Part shown: positions 40,623 to 52,218 of the stretch, one piece after another | How positions within the stretch are numbered: the stretch's first letter is position 1 | Layout: the number at the start of each line of letters is the position of its first letter | Assembly: GCA_963843755.1 (NCBI GenBank) | Contig: CAWJLS010000001.1 | Span: 124,001 to 188,000 of the forward strand | DNA: 64,000 nucleotides | Source: CAWJLS01 sp963843755 | GTDB lineage: Bacteria; Acidobacteriota; Thermoanaerobaculia; Multivoradales; DATKCC01 | Direction of reading: 5' to 3' | Notes under the pieces: model-generated | The model's input: the letters and a program-made list of their open reading frames with translations, nothing else | The model's database searches: none | What the model was told of the DNA's origin: nothing | Translations under genes and position numbers: made by a program

Positions 40623-40725
40623 GGCTCGGCCAAGAACGGACCGGACGGCGGCGGCGCCCCTCCCTCGCCTGAACCCCTGAGCCCAGCCCGAACCAACCTA
40701 TGAATACGAAGAAGAGGAGCCGTCC

Positions 40726-41748
40726 GTGAGCGTGCAGACAATTGCCATGCTCGTCAAATTCGGCGCCTTCCTGATCGTCCTGCTCACCGTCATTCCGGTG
40801 ATGGTGTGGGTGGAGCGCCGGGGTGGCGCGATGATGCAGGACCGGCCCGGACCGAACCGGCTGGGGCCCTTCGGCCTCATTCAGCCACTGGCCGACGCCG
40901 GGAAGTTCATCTTCAAGGAAGACATCATGCCGTCCGAGGCCGACCGCCTGCTCTACCTGCTGGCGCCGGTCCTGGCCCTGATCCCGGCCTTCTCGACGTT
41001 CGTGGTCATCCCCCTGGGGCCGACCATTTCGATCGGCGGAGTCGAGGTGCCGATGATGGTGGCGCCGGCGGAGACCGGAGTGCTGCTGTTCCTGGCGCTG
41101 GCGAGCCTCGGGGTCTACTCCCTGGTGATCGCCGGCTACGCCTCGAACAACAAGTACTCGCTGCTCGGCTCGATCCGTGCCTCGGCGCAGATGATCAGCT
41201 ACGAGCTGGCGCTGACCCTGGCGGTGGTCGCCGTGCTGCTGCCGGTCGGCTCCTTCCGCCTGGACCGGGTGGTCGAGTACCAGATCGACGGGGTGTGGAA
41301 CATCATCCCTCAGATCATCGGCTTCGTGGTCTTCCTGATCGCCGCCTTCGCCGAGACCAACCGGCTGCCCTTCGACCTGCCGGAGGCGGAGTCGGAGCTG
41401 GTCGCCGGGTACCACACCGAGTACAGCGCCATGCGCTTCGCCTGCTTCTTCATGGCCGAGTACGCCGCCATGACGGTGCTCTCGGCCCTGGCGGTGACGC
41501 TCTACCTCGGCGGCTGGCACCTGCCGGGGGTCGACCTCGCCGCCATGGGCATTCTCGGGGTGGTCCTCGGTGCCGCCGTGCTCCTGGCCAAGGTCGGCGC
41601 GTTCCTGTTCTTCTTCGTCTGGGTCCGCTGGAGCTTCCCCCGCTTCCGCTATGACCAGCTCATGGCGATCGGCTGGAAGGGGCTGCTGCCGCTGGCCATC
41701 ATCAACCTGATCTGGGTCGCTACGGCGAGCCTCGCGGGGTGGATGTGA
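40726..41748 (+). CDS. nuoH: NADH-quinone oxidoreductase subunit H
   Basis: 340 aa membrane subunit, GTG start with AAGAGGAG upstream. Eight transmembrane helices are expected. Signatures: VERRGGAMMQDRPGPNRLGP near the N-terminus, and AETNRLPFDLPEAESELVAG with the acidic residues of the quinone-cavity loop, then GYHTEYSAMRFACFFMAEY. KVGAFLFFFVWVRWSFPRFR is the conserved TM7-8 segment. NuoH contacts the quinone site and links the hydrophilic arm to the antiporter-like subunits. It follows nuoG by 103 bases with no hairpin. The next gene is nuoJ, so nuoI is missing at its usual place. Confidence 0.97.
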   Translation: MSVQTIAMLVKFGAFLIVLLTVIPVMVWVERRGGAMMQDRPGPNRLGPFGLIQPLADAGKFIFKEDIMPSEADRLLYLLAPVLALIPAFSTFVVIPLGPTISIGGVEVPMMVAPAETGVLLFLALASLGVYSLVIAGYASNNKYSLLGSIRASAQMISYELALTLAVVAVLLPVGSFRLDRVVEYQIDGVWNIIPQIIGFVVFLIAAFAETNRLPFDLPEAESELVAGYHTEYSAMRFACFFMAEYAAMTVLSALAVTLYLGGWHLPGVDLAAMGILGVVLGAAVLLAKVGAFLFFFVWVRWSFPRFRYDQLMAIGWKGLLPLAIINLIWVATASLAGWM

Positions 41749-42356
41749 TGGAGCTCGCGACCTTCCTCCTGTTCTCGGCGCTCGCCGTCGTCTCGGCCCT
41801 GGTGGTGGTCACCCACCGCGACCCGGTCAAGTCGACGCTGAGCCTGGTCGTGACCCTGTTCTCCACCGGTGTGCTCTTCCTGCTGCTCGGGGCGCCGTTC
41901 GTCGGCGTCCTCCAGGTGCTGGTCTACACCGGGGCGATCGTGGTCCTCTTCCTGTTCGTGGTCATGCTGCTCAACCTCCAGCGCGAGGCGCGCTCGGAGG
42001 GCGGTGGCCTGCTTCAGCGGGTGTTCGCCATCGCCGGCGCGGTCGCCTTCGTCGCCACCGTCGGCTTCGCTGTCTGGCGCTCGGCGGCCGGCGCCGCTGT
42101 CGGACCGCTCCGGGAAGACTTCGTCTCCCTGACCGCGTTCGCCGCCGAGCTCTTCGACCGCTTCCTGCTGCCGTTCGAGATCATCGGCCTGCTGCTGCTG
42201 GTGGCGGTGATCGCCGCCTACGTCCTGGCCAAGCGCCCGGAGGGAGCGGTCGCCGCGGCCATGGACGCCAACCGCCACGACGCCGCCTCGCCCGAGCCTG
42301 CCGGCACGGGTGGAACGGCGGGGACGACAGCGGGCGGAACGGAGGTGTCCCGATGA
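41748..42356 (+). CDS. nuoJ: NADH-quinone oxidoreductase subunit J
   Basis: 202 aa from ATG 41748, overlapping the nuoH stop (TGATG). Five transmembrane helices; the central VLQVLVYTGAIVVLFLFVVM is the conserved TM3 with the pi-bulge involved in proton pathway gating. The C-terminus from residue 165 is a Pro/Gly/Thr-rich tail without homology, ending at the nuoK overlap (ATGA). Part of the membrane arm of complex I. Confidence 0.94.
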   Translation: MELATFLLFSALAVVSALVVVTHRDPVKSTLSLVVTLFSTGVLFLLLGAPFVGVLQVLVYTGAIVVLFLFVVMLLNLQREARSEGGGLLQRVFAIAGAVAFVATVGFAVWRSAAGAAVGPLREDFVSLTAFAAELFDRFLLPFEIIGLLLLVAVIAAYVLAKRPEGAVAAAMDANRHDAASPEPAGTGGTAGTTAGGTEVSR

Positions 42357-42658
42357 CGGTCCCCGTCTCCTGGTACCTGATCCTCGCCGCGTCGATGTTC
42401 GCCATCGGCACGGCCGGTGCCCTGACCCGGCGCAACGGCATCACGATCTTCCTGTCGATCGAGCTGATGCTGAACTCGGTCAACCTGACCCTCATCGCCT
42501 TCTCCCGGCTGCTCGCCGACCGCACGGGGCAGATCATCGTCCTGTTCGTGCTGGCGGTCGCCGCGGCCGAGGCGGCGGTCGGGCTCGCGCTGTTCATCGC
42601 CCTTTACCGGCATCGGCGGACCATCGACGTCGACCGGATCAACCTGATGCGCTGGTGA
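42353..42658 (+). CDS. nuoK: NADH-quinone oxidoreductase subunit K
   Basis: 101 aa, standard size. Three transmembrane helices: WYLILAASMFAIGTAGALTR; FLSIELMLNSVNLTLIAFS with the membrane Glu; and IIVLFVLAVAAAEAAVGLAL with the second membrane Glu. Both glutamates are part of the proton path. It overlaps nuoJ by four bases (ATGA) and precedes nuoL by four. Confidence 0.96.
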   Translation: MTVPVSWYLILAASMFAIGTAGALTRRNGITIFLSIELMLNSVNLTLIAFSRLLADRTGQIIVLFVLAVAAAEAAVGLALFIALYRHRRTIDVDRINLMRW

Positions 42659-42662
42659 CGCC

Positions 42663-44614
<1,952 letters not shown>

Positions 44615-44615
<1 letters not shown>

Positions 44616-46276
44616 TGGATACCTTCCTCGAGATCCTGATCGGCAACACGCTGACGCGCCTGGTCCTGTTCCCGACCCTGGCCGCGCTGCCTCTGTTCTT
44701 CTTCCGCCGAGACGCGGACAGGCCCGTCAAGCTCTACACGATGGCGGTGGGCCTGATCGAGCTGGCGTTCGCCGTCGAGTACGCGGCGACCAACCTGGTC
44801 GGCGGCCACTTCACGACCACGGCGGACCCGGTGTTCCACTGGCTGGCCGACTACGGCATCGCCTACCGGCTGGTGGCCGACGGCATCTCCATGCCGCTGG
44901 TGCTGCTGACCGCCCTGCTGCTGCCGGTCGTCGTGCTCGGCACCTGGAAGGGGATCACCGCCAACTGGCGGGCCTACGCCATCTCGCTGCTGGTCCTGAC
45001 CACCGGCGTGCTGGGCAGCTTCCTGGCCTTCGACCTGTTCGTCTTCTACGTCTTCTTCGAGCTGTCGCTGGTGCCGATGTACCTGATCATCGGCATCTGG
45101 GGCGGAGAGCGCCGGATCTACGCGGCGGTGAAGTTCTTCCTCTACACCATGGTCGGCAGCCTGCTGATGCTGGTCGCCATGCTGACCCTCGCCTGGACCT
45201 ACTTCCAGGTCGCGGGCACCTGGAGCTTCGCCTACACCGACCTGCTGCGCCTCGACCTGCCGGTGCCGTTCCAGGTCTGGCTGTTCGCCGCCTTCGCCCT
45301 GGCGTTCGCCATCAAGGTGCCGATGGTGCCGCTCCACACCTGGCTGCCCGACGCCCACGTCGAGGCGCCCACCGGCGGCTCGGTGCTGCTGGCCGGCGTG
45401 CTGCTGAAGCTCGGCACCTACGGCTTCCTTCGCTTCGCCCTGCCGCTCTTCCCCCACGCCGCGATCAAGGCCCAGCCGCTGCTGGTCGCCCTGGCGGTGA
45501 TCGGGGTGCTCTACGGCGCGCTGGTCGCCTGGGTCCAGGAGGACATGAAGAAGCTGGTCGCCTACTCCTCCGTCGCCCACCTCGGCTTCGTCATGCTCGG
45601 GCTGCTGGCGGTCAACCTGGTCGCCTGGCAGGGCGCGCTGGTCCAGATGGTCAACCACGGCCTGTCGACCGGCGCCCTCTTCCTCCTGGTCGGCATGGTC
45701 TACGAGCGCCGCCACACGAAGAAGTTCGACGACCTGGGCGGCCTGGCCAAGGCGATGCCCTGGTTCGCCTTCTTCCTGGTGTTCAGCTCCCTGGCCTCGG
45801 TCGGCCTGCCGGCGCTCAACGGCTTCGTCGGCGAGTTCTTGATCCTGGTCGGCTCGTACCAGACCCTCGGATGGGCCGCCGTCGCCGCCACCTTCGGCGT
45901 CGTGCTGGCTGCCATCTACCTGCTCAAGATGATCGCGCGGACGATCTGGGGCCCGGTGACCAAGGAGGAGAACCGGACGATCACCGACCTGTCGCTGCGC
46001 GAGATCGCGGCGCTGGTGCCGCTCGCCGTCTTCATGGTCTGGATCGGCGTCGCCCCGGCGACGTTCCTCGAGCCGAGCCGTCCGGCCCTCGAAGCGACCC
46101 TGACCCAGTTCCAGGCCCGGGTCGAAGCGCCGGCGCCAGACGTCGCCACGCTCATCCCGCCGGCCGAGCCGGTGCTGAGCGACCGGGGCGCGCCCCCGGA
46201 CACGCCGACTCCATCGACTCCACCCACTCGCGATGACGAGACACCCGTGCAGATCGCCCGGGAGGTGACCCGATGA
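44615..46276 (+). CDS. nuoM: NADH-quinone oxidoreductase subunit M
   Basis: 553 aa from ATG 44615, overlapping the nuoL stop; a GTG 15 bases earlier lies inside nuoL. Antiporter-like domain: FVFYVFFELSLVPMYLIIGI with the essential Glu, VPMVPLHTWLPDAHVEAPTG with the TM7/TM8 residues, and DMKKLVAYSSVAHLGFVMLG. C-terminal 60 residues are a Pro/Thr-rich cytoplasmic or periplasmic tail beyond the usual end. The end overlaps nuoN (ATGA). Confidence 0.97.
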
Positions 46277-47685
46277 CCCACGCCGACCTCGTCTCGATCG
46301 CCCCGGAGATCCTCCTGGCGGCGGCCGGAGCCGTGATCCTGCTGCTCGAGGCATTCCTGCCCCAGGTCCGGTCGGCCTTCACCGGCCTGTCGGTCGCGGC
46401 GGCGGCCTGCGCGGCCTGGCGTGTCTGGACCCTGCCCGCCGGGCCGAGCTTCGGCGGCCTGATCGAATCGTCCGGCCTGACCATCGCCGGCTCGCTGATC
46501 GTCCTGACCTCCATGTCGCTGGCGCTGTTGGCCTCCCAGGGCTACCTGCACCGGGAGCGGATCCTCGGCGGCGAGTACCACGCCCTGATGCTGTGGGCCG
46601 CCACCGGCATGCTGCTCATGCTCCGGTCGGTGGAGCTGCTGACCATCTTCGTCTCCCTCGAGCTGCTGTCGCTCTGCCTCTACGCCCTGGCGGCCTACAA
46701 CCGCAAGGTGGTCGTCGGCTCCGAGGCGGCGCTCAAGTACTTCCTGATGGGTGCCTTCGCCAGCGCGTTCGTGCTCTACGGCGTCGCCCTGCTGTTCGGC
46801 ACCACCGGCACCACCTTCCTGCCGAAGGTCGCCGACGCGTTCGGCGCCGGCGTCGCCTCGCCGGTGGTCGGCGCGTTCGGCGTCATCCTGCTGATCGCCG
46901 GCTTCGGGTTCAAGATGTCGATCGCCCCGTTCCACGCCTGGGCGCCGGACACCTACCAGGGCGCGCCGTCCCCCTACGTGGCGTTCCTGTCGGTCGCGCC
47001 GAAAGCGGCCAGCGCGTTCGTCCTGATCCGCGTCCTGGCGACCGTCTTCCCCGGAGGGCTCGGCGTCGACTGGTCGGTGGTCATCGCCACCCTCGCCGTC
47101 CTCTCCATGGTGGTCGGCAACTTCCTGGCGCTGGTGCAGAAGGACATCAAGCGGATGCTCGCCTACTCGGGCGTCGGCCACATGGGCTACCTGCTGATCC
47201 CCCTGGCCAGCCTCGATCTTTCGGCCGGCGGCGGGAGCTGGCGCCCGGTGCTGGTGTACCTGGCCGCCTACGCGCTGATGAATGCCGGCGCCTTCGCCGC
47301 CATTTCGCTGCTCTACGACCGTCCCGGGGAGCCGCACCTGATCTCCGAGCTCTCGGGCTGGGGGTTCCGCTACCCGCTGCTCGGCCTGTGCCTGACGATC
47401 TGCATGCTGTCGCTGGGCGGCATCCCGCCGACCCTCGGCTTCCTGGGCAAGTACCTGGTCTTCCTCCACGCGGTGAGCCACGGGCAGACCTGGCTCGCCC
47501 TGGTCGGCGTCGTGACCTCGATCGTGGGTGTCTACTACTACCTGCAGGTGGTCTACACGCTCTACATGAAGCCGGAGGTCCGCGAGGCCCGGGCCCTGGC
47601 GATCGACGGATGGGGCAAGGCCGCGGTGGTGCTGGCGGCCCTCGGTGTCCTGGTGCTGGGGATCTTCCCGGCCCTCATCCTCTGA
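46273..47685 (+). CDS. nuoN: NADH-quinone oxidoreductase subunit N
   Basis: 470 aa, standard. Antiporter-like core: VELLTIFVSLELLSLCLYAL with the conserved Glu, SEAALKYFLMGAFASAFVLY with the Lys, and KMSIAPFHAWAPDTYQGAPS with the P-F-H-x-W-x-P-D-x-Y-x-G-A-P signature. VQKDIKRMLAYSGVGHMGYL follows. It is the last structural gene of the operon; rex begins 83 bases downstream on the same strand. Confidence 0.97.
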   Translation: MTHADLVSIAPEILLAAAGAVILLLEAFLPQVRSAFTGLSVAAAACAAWRVWTLPAGPSFGGLIESSGLTIAGSLIVLTSMSLALLASQGYLHRERILGGEYHALMLWAATGMLLMLRSVELLTIFVSLELLSLCLYALAAYNRKVVVGSEAALKYFLMGAFASAFVLYGVALLFGTTGTTFLPKVADAFGAGVASPVVGAFGVILLIAGFGFKMSIAPFHAWAPDTYQGAPSPYVAFLSVAPKAASAFVLIRVLATVFPGGLGVDWSVVIATLAVLSMVVGNFLALVQKDIKRMLAYSGVGHMGYLLIPLASLDLSAGGGSWRPVLVYLAAYALMNAGAFAAISLLYDRPGEPHLISELSGWGFRYPLLGLCLTICMLSLGGIPPTLGFLGKYLVFLHAVSHGQTWLALVGVVTSIVGVYYYLQVVYTLYMKPEVREARALAIDGWGKAAVVLAALGVLVLGIFPALIL

Positions 47686-47767
47686 CCGACGAGGAGGCGG
47701 TCCGCCCCGCCTGCCGGTGAGATCGGTCTGACAGGGCCGAGCGGCGCGGGGCGGCCTCGAAGAGATC

Positions 47768-48457
47768 GTGCCACGAGGAACGCATGGGAGATCCGATCGG
47801 CCGACGAGCTCGGCCGCACGGGCCTCCAGCGTCTCGTCCCTGTCGCTCAACCGGATCTCCTTCTACCTGCGCTGTCTCGAGACGCTCGACTCCGAAGGAA
47901 TCGCCCGGGTCTCCTCCCAGGAGCTGGCCCGGCGCTTCCATCTCTCCGCGCCGCAGATCCGCAAAGACCTGGCCCAGCTCGGTGAGCTCGGCATCCGCGG
48001 CGTCGGCTACGAGATCCCGCCGCTGATCGACCACCTCTCCGCACGGCTCGGCCTCGACCGGCTCCACCGCATGGTGATCGTCGGCATGGGCCACCTGGGG
48101 AGCGCCCTCGCCGGCTTCTTCGGCTTCAACTCGGGACCGTTCCAGGTGGTGGCCGGCGTCGACCGGGACCCGGCCAAGTCCGGTCTCCACGTCGGGAGTC
48201 TGGTGGTCCGGCCGGTGGCCGAGCTGGCCGAGGTGGTCCGGAGCACCCGCTCGGAGATCGGCGTCCTGACGGTTCCGGCGGGCGAGGCGCAGCGGGCCCA
48301 CGACGCCCTGGTCGCCGCCGGCATCCGCGGTGTGATCAACTTCTCCACCGCCCGCATCCTCCAGGCCGACGGGGTCCCGGTGAAGAACGTCGACCTGCGG
48401 ATCCATCTCGAGGAGCTGACGTTCTGCCTCGAGAACCCGTGCGCCATCCGGGCCTGA
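47768..48457 (+). CDS. rex: Redox-sensing transcriptional repressor Rex
   Basis: 229 aa from GTG 47768. N-terminal winged helix (LNRISFYLRCLETLDSEGIA; SSQELARRFHLSAPQIRKDL, the DNA-recognition helix) and a Rossmann domain starting HRMVIVGMGHLGSALAGFFG with GxGxxG, then VVAGVDRDPAKSGLHVG. Rex senses the NADH/NAD+ ratio and releases its operator when NADH is high. A near-consensus Rex site lies upstream of nuoA, so the likely role is control of the complex I operon that ends just before it. The first 25 residues are an Arg/Ser/Ala-rich extension and an internal start is possible. Confidence 0.95.
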   Translation: MPRGTHGRSDRPTSSAARASSVSSLSLNRISFYLRCLETLDSEGIARVSSQELARRFHLSAPQIRKDLAQLGELGIRGVGYEIPPLIDHLSARLGLDRLHRMVIVGMGHLGSALAGFFGFNSGPFQVVAGVDRDPAKSGLHVGSLVVRPVAELAEVVRSTRSEIGVLTVPAGEAQRAHDALVAAGIRGVINFSTARILQADGVPVKNVDLRIHLEELTFCLENPCAIRA

Positions 48458-48596
48458 GATCGGGGGCTCACGGCGACGCCTCCGCCCGGAGAGCCTCCGG
48501 TTCGAGGCAGGACTTCGGAGATCTCGGCAGGGCGCGGACGATGTACACTCTTCGAGCCCGCTCCGTTTTTTCGAGCCTTTGTGACCCGGACCGCCG

Positions 48597-50798
48597 ATGC
48601 GCCTGCGATCCCTCTTCTCCCCTTTCCCGCCGCGACCCTCCGCGGTGAAGTCTCCCCACTCGGATCGATCCGGACGGTCGGGCCGCTCCGCCCCGCTCGG
48701 TCCGTTCCTCCGGGTCGCACTGGTCGGCCTCGCAGGGCTCTTCGCGATGCAGCCGACCGCCGGGCTGCAGGCGGCGAACGAGCCGCCCGCGACGAGCGAG
48801 TCGCCCGCCGCGGCTCGACCGGCCGCCGAGCCGGCGACCGATCCGCTGGCCGACTTCGGGTTCTCGGTGACCACCGGCGCCGCCCCCGGCTACGTCGACG
48901 ACGCCGCGTGCGCGCTCTGTCATGCCGAGATCGCCGACTCGTATCAGTCCACCGTCGCCATGGCGCGCGCCTTCTACCGGCCCCGCGCCGACCGCTTCAT
49001 CGAGGACTTCGGCGCCGCCCCGTGGGTCCACTCACCGTCCGGACGCCACTACCAGATGGTCAGGAACGGTGACCGGCTGACCTTCCGGCGCTGGACCGTC
49101 GACGCCCAGGGGCACCGGACCGGCGAGCTCGACCAGGCGATCGACTGGATCATGGGCTCCGGCAAGCACTCCCGGGTCTACCTCTACTCCACGCCCAGCG
49201 GCGAGCTCTACCAGCTCCCGGTCGCCTGGTACACCCAGGAGCGGCGCTGGGGCATGGCGCCCGGCTTCGATCGGCCTGACCACCTGGGCGTGGGCCGCCG
49301 GGTCCGCCGCGAGTGCATGTTCTGTCACAACGCCTACCCCGACGTGCCGGCGGGGAGCGACCTCTACGGCCCGTACCAGACATTCCCAGCCGAGCTGCCC
49401 GAAGGCCTCGGCTGCCAGCGCTGCCACGGCCCGGGGGCCGAGCACGCCCGCCTCGCCCTGTCGAGCGAGGGCGGTGAGGACGACGAGGAGCGCATCCGGG
49501 CAGCCATCGTCAACCCCGGCCGTCTGTCTCCGGAGCGCAGGAACGACGTCTGCTACGAGTGCCACATGCTGCCGTCCGTCGCCATGCCGGGGGTCCGCCG
49601 CTTCGACCGGAGCGACTACTCGTTCCGGCCGGGGCAGAACCTGGCCGACTACCGGGTCCGCATCGACCCGATCGAACAAGGGCGCGACCGCTCCGAGCGC
49701 TTCGAGATCAACCATCACCCCTACCGGCTCGAGCAGAGCGCCTGCTTCATCAAGTCCGAGGGCAAGCTCAACTGCCTGACCTGCCACGACCCTCATCGGA
49801 CGGTCGCGCCCGCGGAGCGGGCGGCCCACTACCGCGCCGCCTGCCTCGGCTGCCACCAGCCCGACGCCTGCGCCCTGGGCGACATGGCCGCGGCCGACCT
49901 GCCGGAAGCTCTGCGGTCAGTCGACCCGGGCGACTGCGTCACCTGCCACATGCAGGCGCGCCGGACCGACGACGTGGTCCACGTGGTGATGACCGATCAC
50001 CGCATCCGCCGGACCCCTGCCGATCCGGCCGTGCTCCTGGCGCCCAAGCAGGAGTCCACGCCGGCGCTCGTCGGCGTCGAGCTCGCCGATCCCGGGCGGG
50101 CGCCGAGCGGCGCACTGGGCGAGGCGTACCGGGCTGTCGCCGTGCTCCGCACGGGCAGTGTCGGCCCCTCGGCCGTCGACCACCTGGCCAGCTCTCTCGC
50201 CCAGCTCCCCCAGGGCGGTCGCGATCTCGTCGAGCCCTGGTTCGACCTGGCCAAGGGGCAGCTCGCCCTCCATCGCTGGGAGGACGCGGAGGCCACCCTC
50301 CGCGGGCTGCTGGCGCGGCCGGAGGGACCGGGAGCGCCCGGCGCCCCGGCCCGGGACCTGGCCCACGAGTGGCTCGGCATCACCCTGGCCGGTCAGGGCA
50401 AGACCGACGCCGCGGAGGCCGAGCTCCGGCCGCTGCTCGAGCGTGAGCCCGACCGGCCCGAGCTGTGGTTCAACCTCGGTCGCATCGTGCTGGGACAGGA
50501 TCGCCCCGAAGAGGCCGTGCCGCTCCTCCGACGGGCGGTGGAGCTACGCCCCAACTTCGAGACCGCCTGGCTCCACCTGGGGCGGGCGCTGGCCCGTCTG
50601 GACCGCCGCGAGGAGGCGGTGACGGCGCTCGAACGCTGCCTGGCGATCGATCCGTCCGAGCGGCGGGCGGCCCGGGAGCTCGAAACACTCCGGACCTCCG
50701 GCCCGGCGACGGACGGAGCGGACGACGACGAGCCCGGCCCTCGGGAAGGTGCTCAGACGGGGGCTCAGGCCGGCTCTCAGACCGGGCTGTGGCGGTAG
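48597..50798 (+). CDS. Seven-haem cytochrome c with C-terminal TPR domain
   Basis: 733 aa exported protein (signal helix about residues 37-58, VALVGLAGLFAMQPTAGLQA). Seven CxxCH haem-attachment motifs are seen: CALCH (Cys105), CMFCH, CQRCH, CYECH, CLTCH, CLGCH and CVTCH. The C-terminal 200 residues are TPR units (LVEPWFDLAKGQLALHRWED; PELWFNLGRIVLGQDRPEEA; ETAWLHLGRALARLDRREEA). Such multihaem-TPR proteins occur in several phyla as periplasmic electron carriers or oxidoreductases of unknown partner; some relatives resemble cytochrome c-554 or nitrite/hydroxylamine-type folds. The location next to rex and complex I suggests respiratory function under electron-donor or acceptor control, an inference from context. 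Confidence 0.9.
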   Translation: MRLRSLFSPFPPRPSAVKSPHSDRSGRSGRSAPLGPFLRVALVGLAGLFAMQPTAGLQAANEPPATSESPAAARPAAEPATDPLADFGFSVTTGAAPGYVDDAACALCHAEIADSYQSTVAMARAFYRPRADRFIEDFGAAPWVHSPSGRHYQMVRNGDRLTFRRWTVDAQGHRTGELDQAIDWIMGSGKHSRVYLYSTPSGELYQLPVAWYTQERRWGMAPGFDRPDHLGVGRRVRRECMFCHNAYPDVPAGSDLYGPYQTFPAELPEGLGCQRCHGPGAEHARLALSSEGGEDDEERIRAAIVNPGRLSPERRNDVCYECHMLPSVAMPGVRRFDRSDYSFRPGQNLADYRVRIDPIEQGRDRSERFEINHHPYRLEQSACFIKSEGKLNCLTCHDPHRTVAPAERAAHYRAACLGCHQPDACALGDMAAADLPEALRSVDPGDCVTCHMQARRTDDVVHVVMTDHRIRRTPADPAVLLAPKQESTPALVGVELADPGRAPSGALGEAYRAVAVLRTGSVGPSAVDHLASSLAQLPQGGRDLVEPWFDLAKGQLALHRWEDAEATLRGLLARPEGPGAPGAPARDLAHEWLGITLAGQGKTDAAEAELRPLLEREPDRPELWFNLGRIVLGQDRPEEAVPLLRRAVELRPNFETAWLHLGRALARLDRREEAVTALERCLAIDPSERRAARELETLRTSGPATDGADDDEPGPREGAQTGAQAGSQTGLWR

Positions 50799-51343
50799 AA
50801 GCTCAGCGCGCTCTCGCCGTAGCGCCGCTGGTCGAGCCGGATCAGCCCCCCCACCTCCTCGGCCATGGGAGTGCGCGCCGAGTGCTCGATCGCCACCTCC
50901 CCGTTCTCGGCCAGCAGCGGCTCGATGCCCGCCAGGAGATCGCGGTAGGCCGAAAACCGGTAGGGCGGATCAGCGAACACCAGGTCGAACGGCCCCTCCT
51001 CCCGCGCGACGAGCTGCGCCAGCCCGGCCGGCAGCTCGAACCGCCGGAGCTCGACCAGCGCCTCGCCCAGGCGGTCCCGGTTGCCCTGGAGCATCGAGAA
51101 GGCGCGCCTCCCACCCTCCACGCAGACCACGGCCAGGGCTCCCCGGCCGGCCGCTTCCAGCCCGACCACACCGCTGCCGGCGAACAGGTCGAGAACCCGG
51201 GCGCCGTCCGCCAGCGGCTCCTGCCAGATCGAAAACAGCGCCTCGCGGACCCGCCCCTCGGTCGGCCGAGCCTCCGGCGGCACGGTGAGGAACCGCCCGC
51301 GGTGCTGACCGCCGCTCACCCGGACCCGGTTGCCCCGCTTCAT
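50777..51343 (-). CDS. rsmD: 16S rRNA (guanine966-N2)-methyltransferase RsmD
   Basis: 188 aa from ATG 51343, overlapping the previous stop (ATGA). RVRVSGGQHRGRFLTVPPEA and PTEGRVREALFSIW are the family N-terminus. The SAM-binding motif I is LDLFAGSGVVGLEAAGRGA, and motif IV FADPPY. It methylates the N2 position of G966 in 16S rRNA. Its last 22 bases overlap the end of the convergent cytochrome gene. Often linked with coaD, which is not seen here. Confidence 0.93.
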   Translation of the reverse strand: MKRGNRVRVSGGQHRGRFLTVPPEARPTEGRVREALFSIWQEPLADGARVLDLFAGSGVVGLEAAGRGALAVVCVEGGRRAFSMLQGNRDRLGEALVELRRFELPAGLAQLVAREEGPFDLVFADPPYRFSAYRDLLAGIEPLLAENGEVAIEHSARTPMAEEVGGLIRLDQRRYGESALSFYRHSPV

Positions 51344-52218
51344 CGGGGACGGTTCCCCGGGCCGCCGGGTCCGCCACCGGACCCGCCGCCGATCCCGGGC
51401 CCATGCTCCCGGGAGACCACCCGCACGAACCGCTGGCGCAGGGCGTCCGGCGGCAGGTAGAGCACCAGCGGCGCCTCGACCCCGGACAGCTCGACCCCCT
51501 TGCCGTCGGCCGTGAAGTCGACGACCTCGAACAGCACGCCGTCGGTGCGCTCGAGCACGTCCCCTCGCCGCGCCTCGTAGTCGTCGGGAAGGTGGTTCTT
51601 GGGGGCGGCGTCGACCTCGGCGCTCAGGTCGTCGGCGATCTTGACCACCCGCGAGAGCGCCAGCGGCAGGGCCGAGTAGCGGGAGAAGCGGTAGTGGAGC
51701 TCGTCCGGGGGCCGCAAGAGATCGAGGCGGCAGGCTTCGACCCATTCGCCGTCGACCGGATTGCGCTCCAGGTCGACCTCGGACAGGTCCTCGTCGGCGA
51801 GCCGGGCACGGTAGGCCGCCAGGCTGTCCGGATCGAGCTCGTAGAGCTCCATGACCTCCTTGCCGGTCCCGGCCACGCTCGGCTCGACCCCTTCGGTCTC
51901 CCGCTCGTGTCCCGGCGCCTCGACCTTGCGCAGGCGGACGGTGCCGTCGGCGAAGAGGGTCACCTCCCGGCGCCCCGCGCCGCTCCGGCAACCGTAGCGG
52001 AGCAGGATCGTCGAGCGTGGATCGTCGGTCAGCGGCGAGACGAGCGGCGAGTCCGCCTTGGCCGCGCCATCGGGCTCGCTCGGAGCCCCAGTCTCGGCCA
52101 GGCCCTGGGCCGCGCCGCGACACCCCCGCCCTACCGCCCACCCCACGGGCAGCCAGACCAGCGTCCCCCACAGCACGGCGATCGTCCAGCGTCGCCACCT
52201 TCGGCACGGGTCCATCAC
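51340..52218 (-). CDS. Membrane-anchored protein of unknown function
   Basis: 292 aa from GTG 52218 overlapping the upstream stop (GTGA); ATG 52215 is equally possible. One N-terminal membrane helix or signal (TIAVLWGTLVWLPVGWAVGR). The rest contains LRYGCRSGAGRREVTLFADG with a single Cys, VRLRKVEAPG, YRARLADEDLSEVDLERN and LHYRFSRYSALPLALSRVVK, which looks like a beta-sheet ligand or inhibitor-type domain, then VLYLPPDALRQRFVRVVS. The C-terminus is a Gly-rich tail (GIGGGSGGGPGGPG). I do not recognise the family. It is translationally coupled to both neighbours, the DHH-CBS-PAP gene and rsmD. Confidence 0.65.
   Translation of the reverse strand: MMDPCRRWRRWTIAVLWGTLVWLPVGWAVGRGCRGAAQGLAETGAPSEPDGAAKADSPLVSPLTDDPRSTILLRYGCRSGAGRREVTLFADGTVRLRKVEAPGHERETEGVEPSVAGTGKEVMELYELDPDSLAAYRARLADEDLSEVDLERNPVDGEWVEACRLDLLRPPDELHYRFSRYSALPLALSRVVKIADDLSAEVDAAPKNHLPDDYEARRGDVLERTDGVLFEVVDFTADGKGVELSGVEAPLVLYLPPDALRQRFVRVVSREHGPGIGGGSGGGPGGPGNRPR

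Noticed and set aside
47686..47767. A separate Rex site directly upstream of rex
   Set aside because: No sequence resembling TTGTGAANNNNTTCACAA was found in this gap; only the site before nuoA fits.
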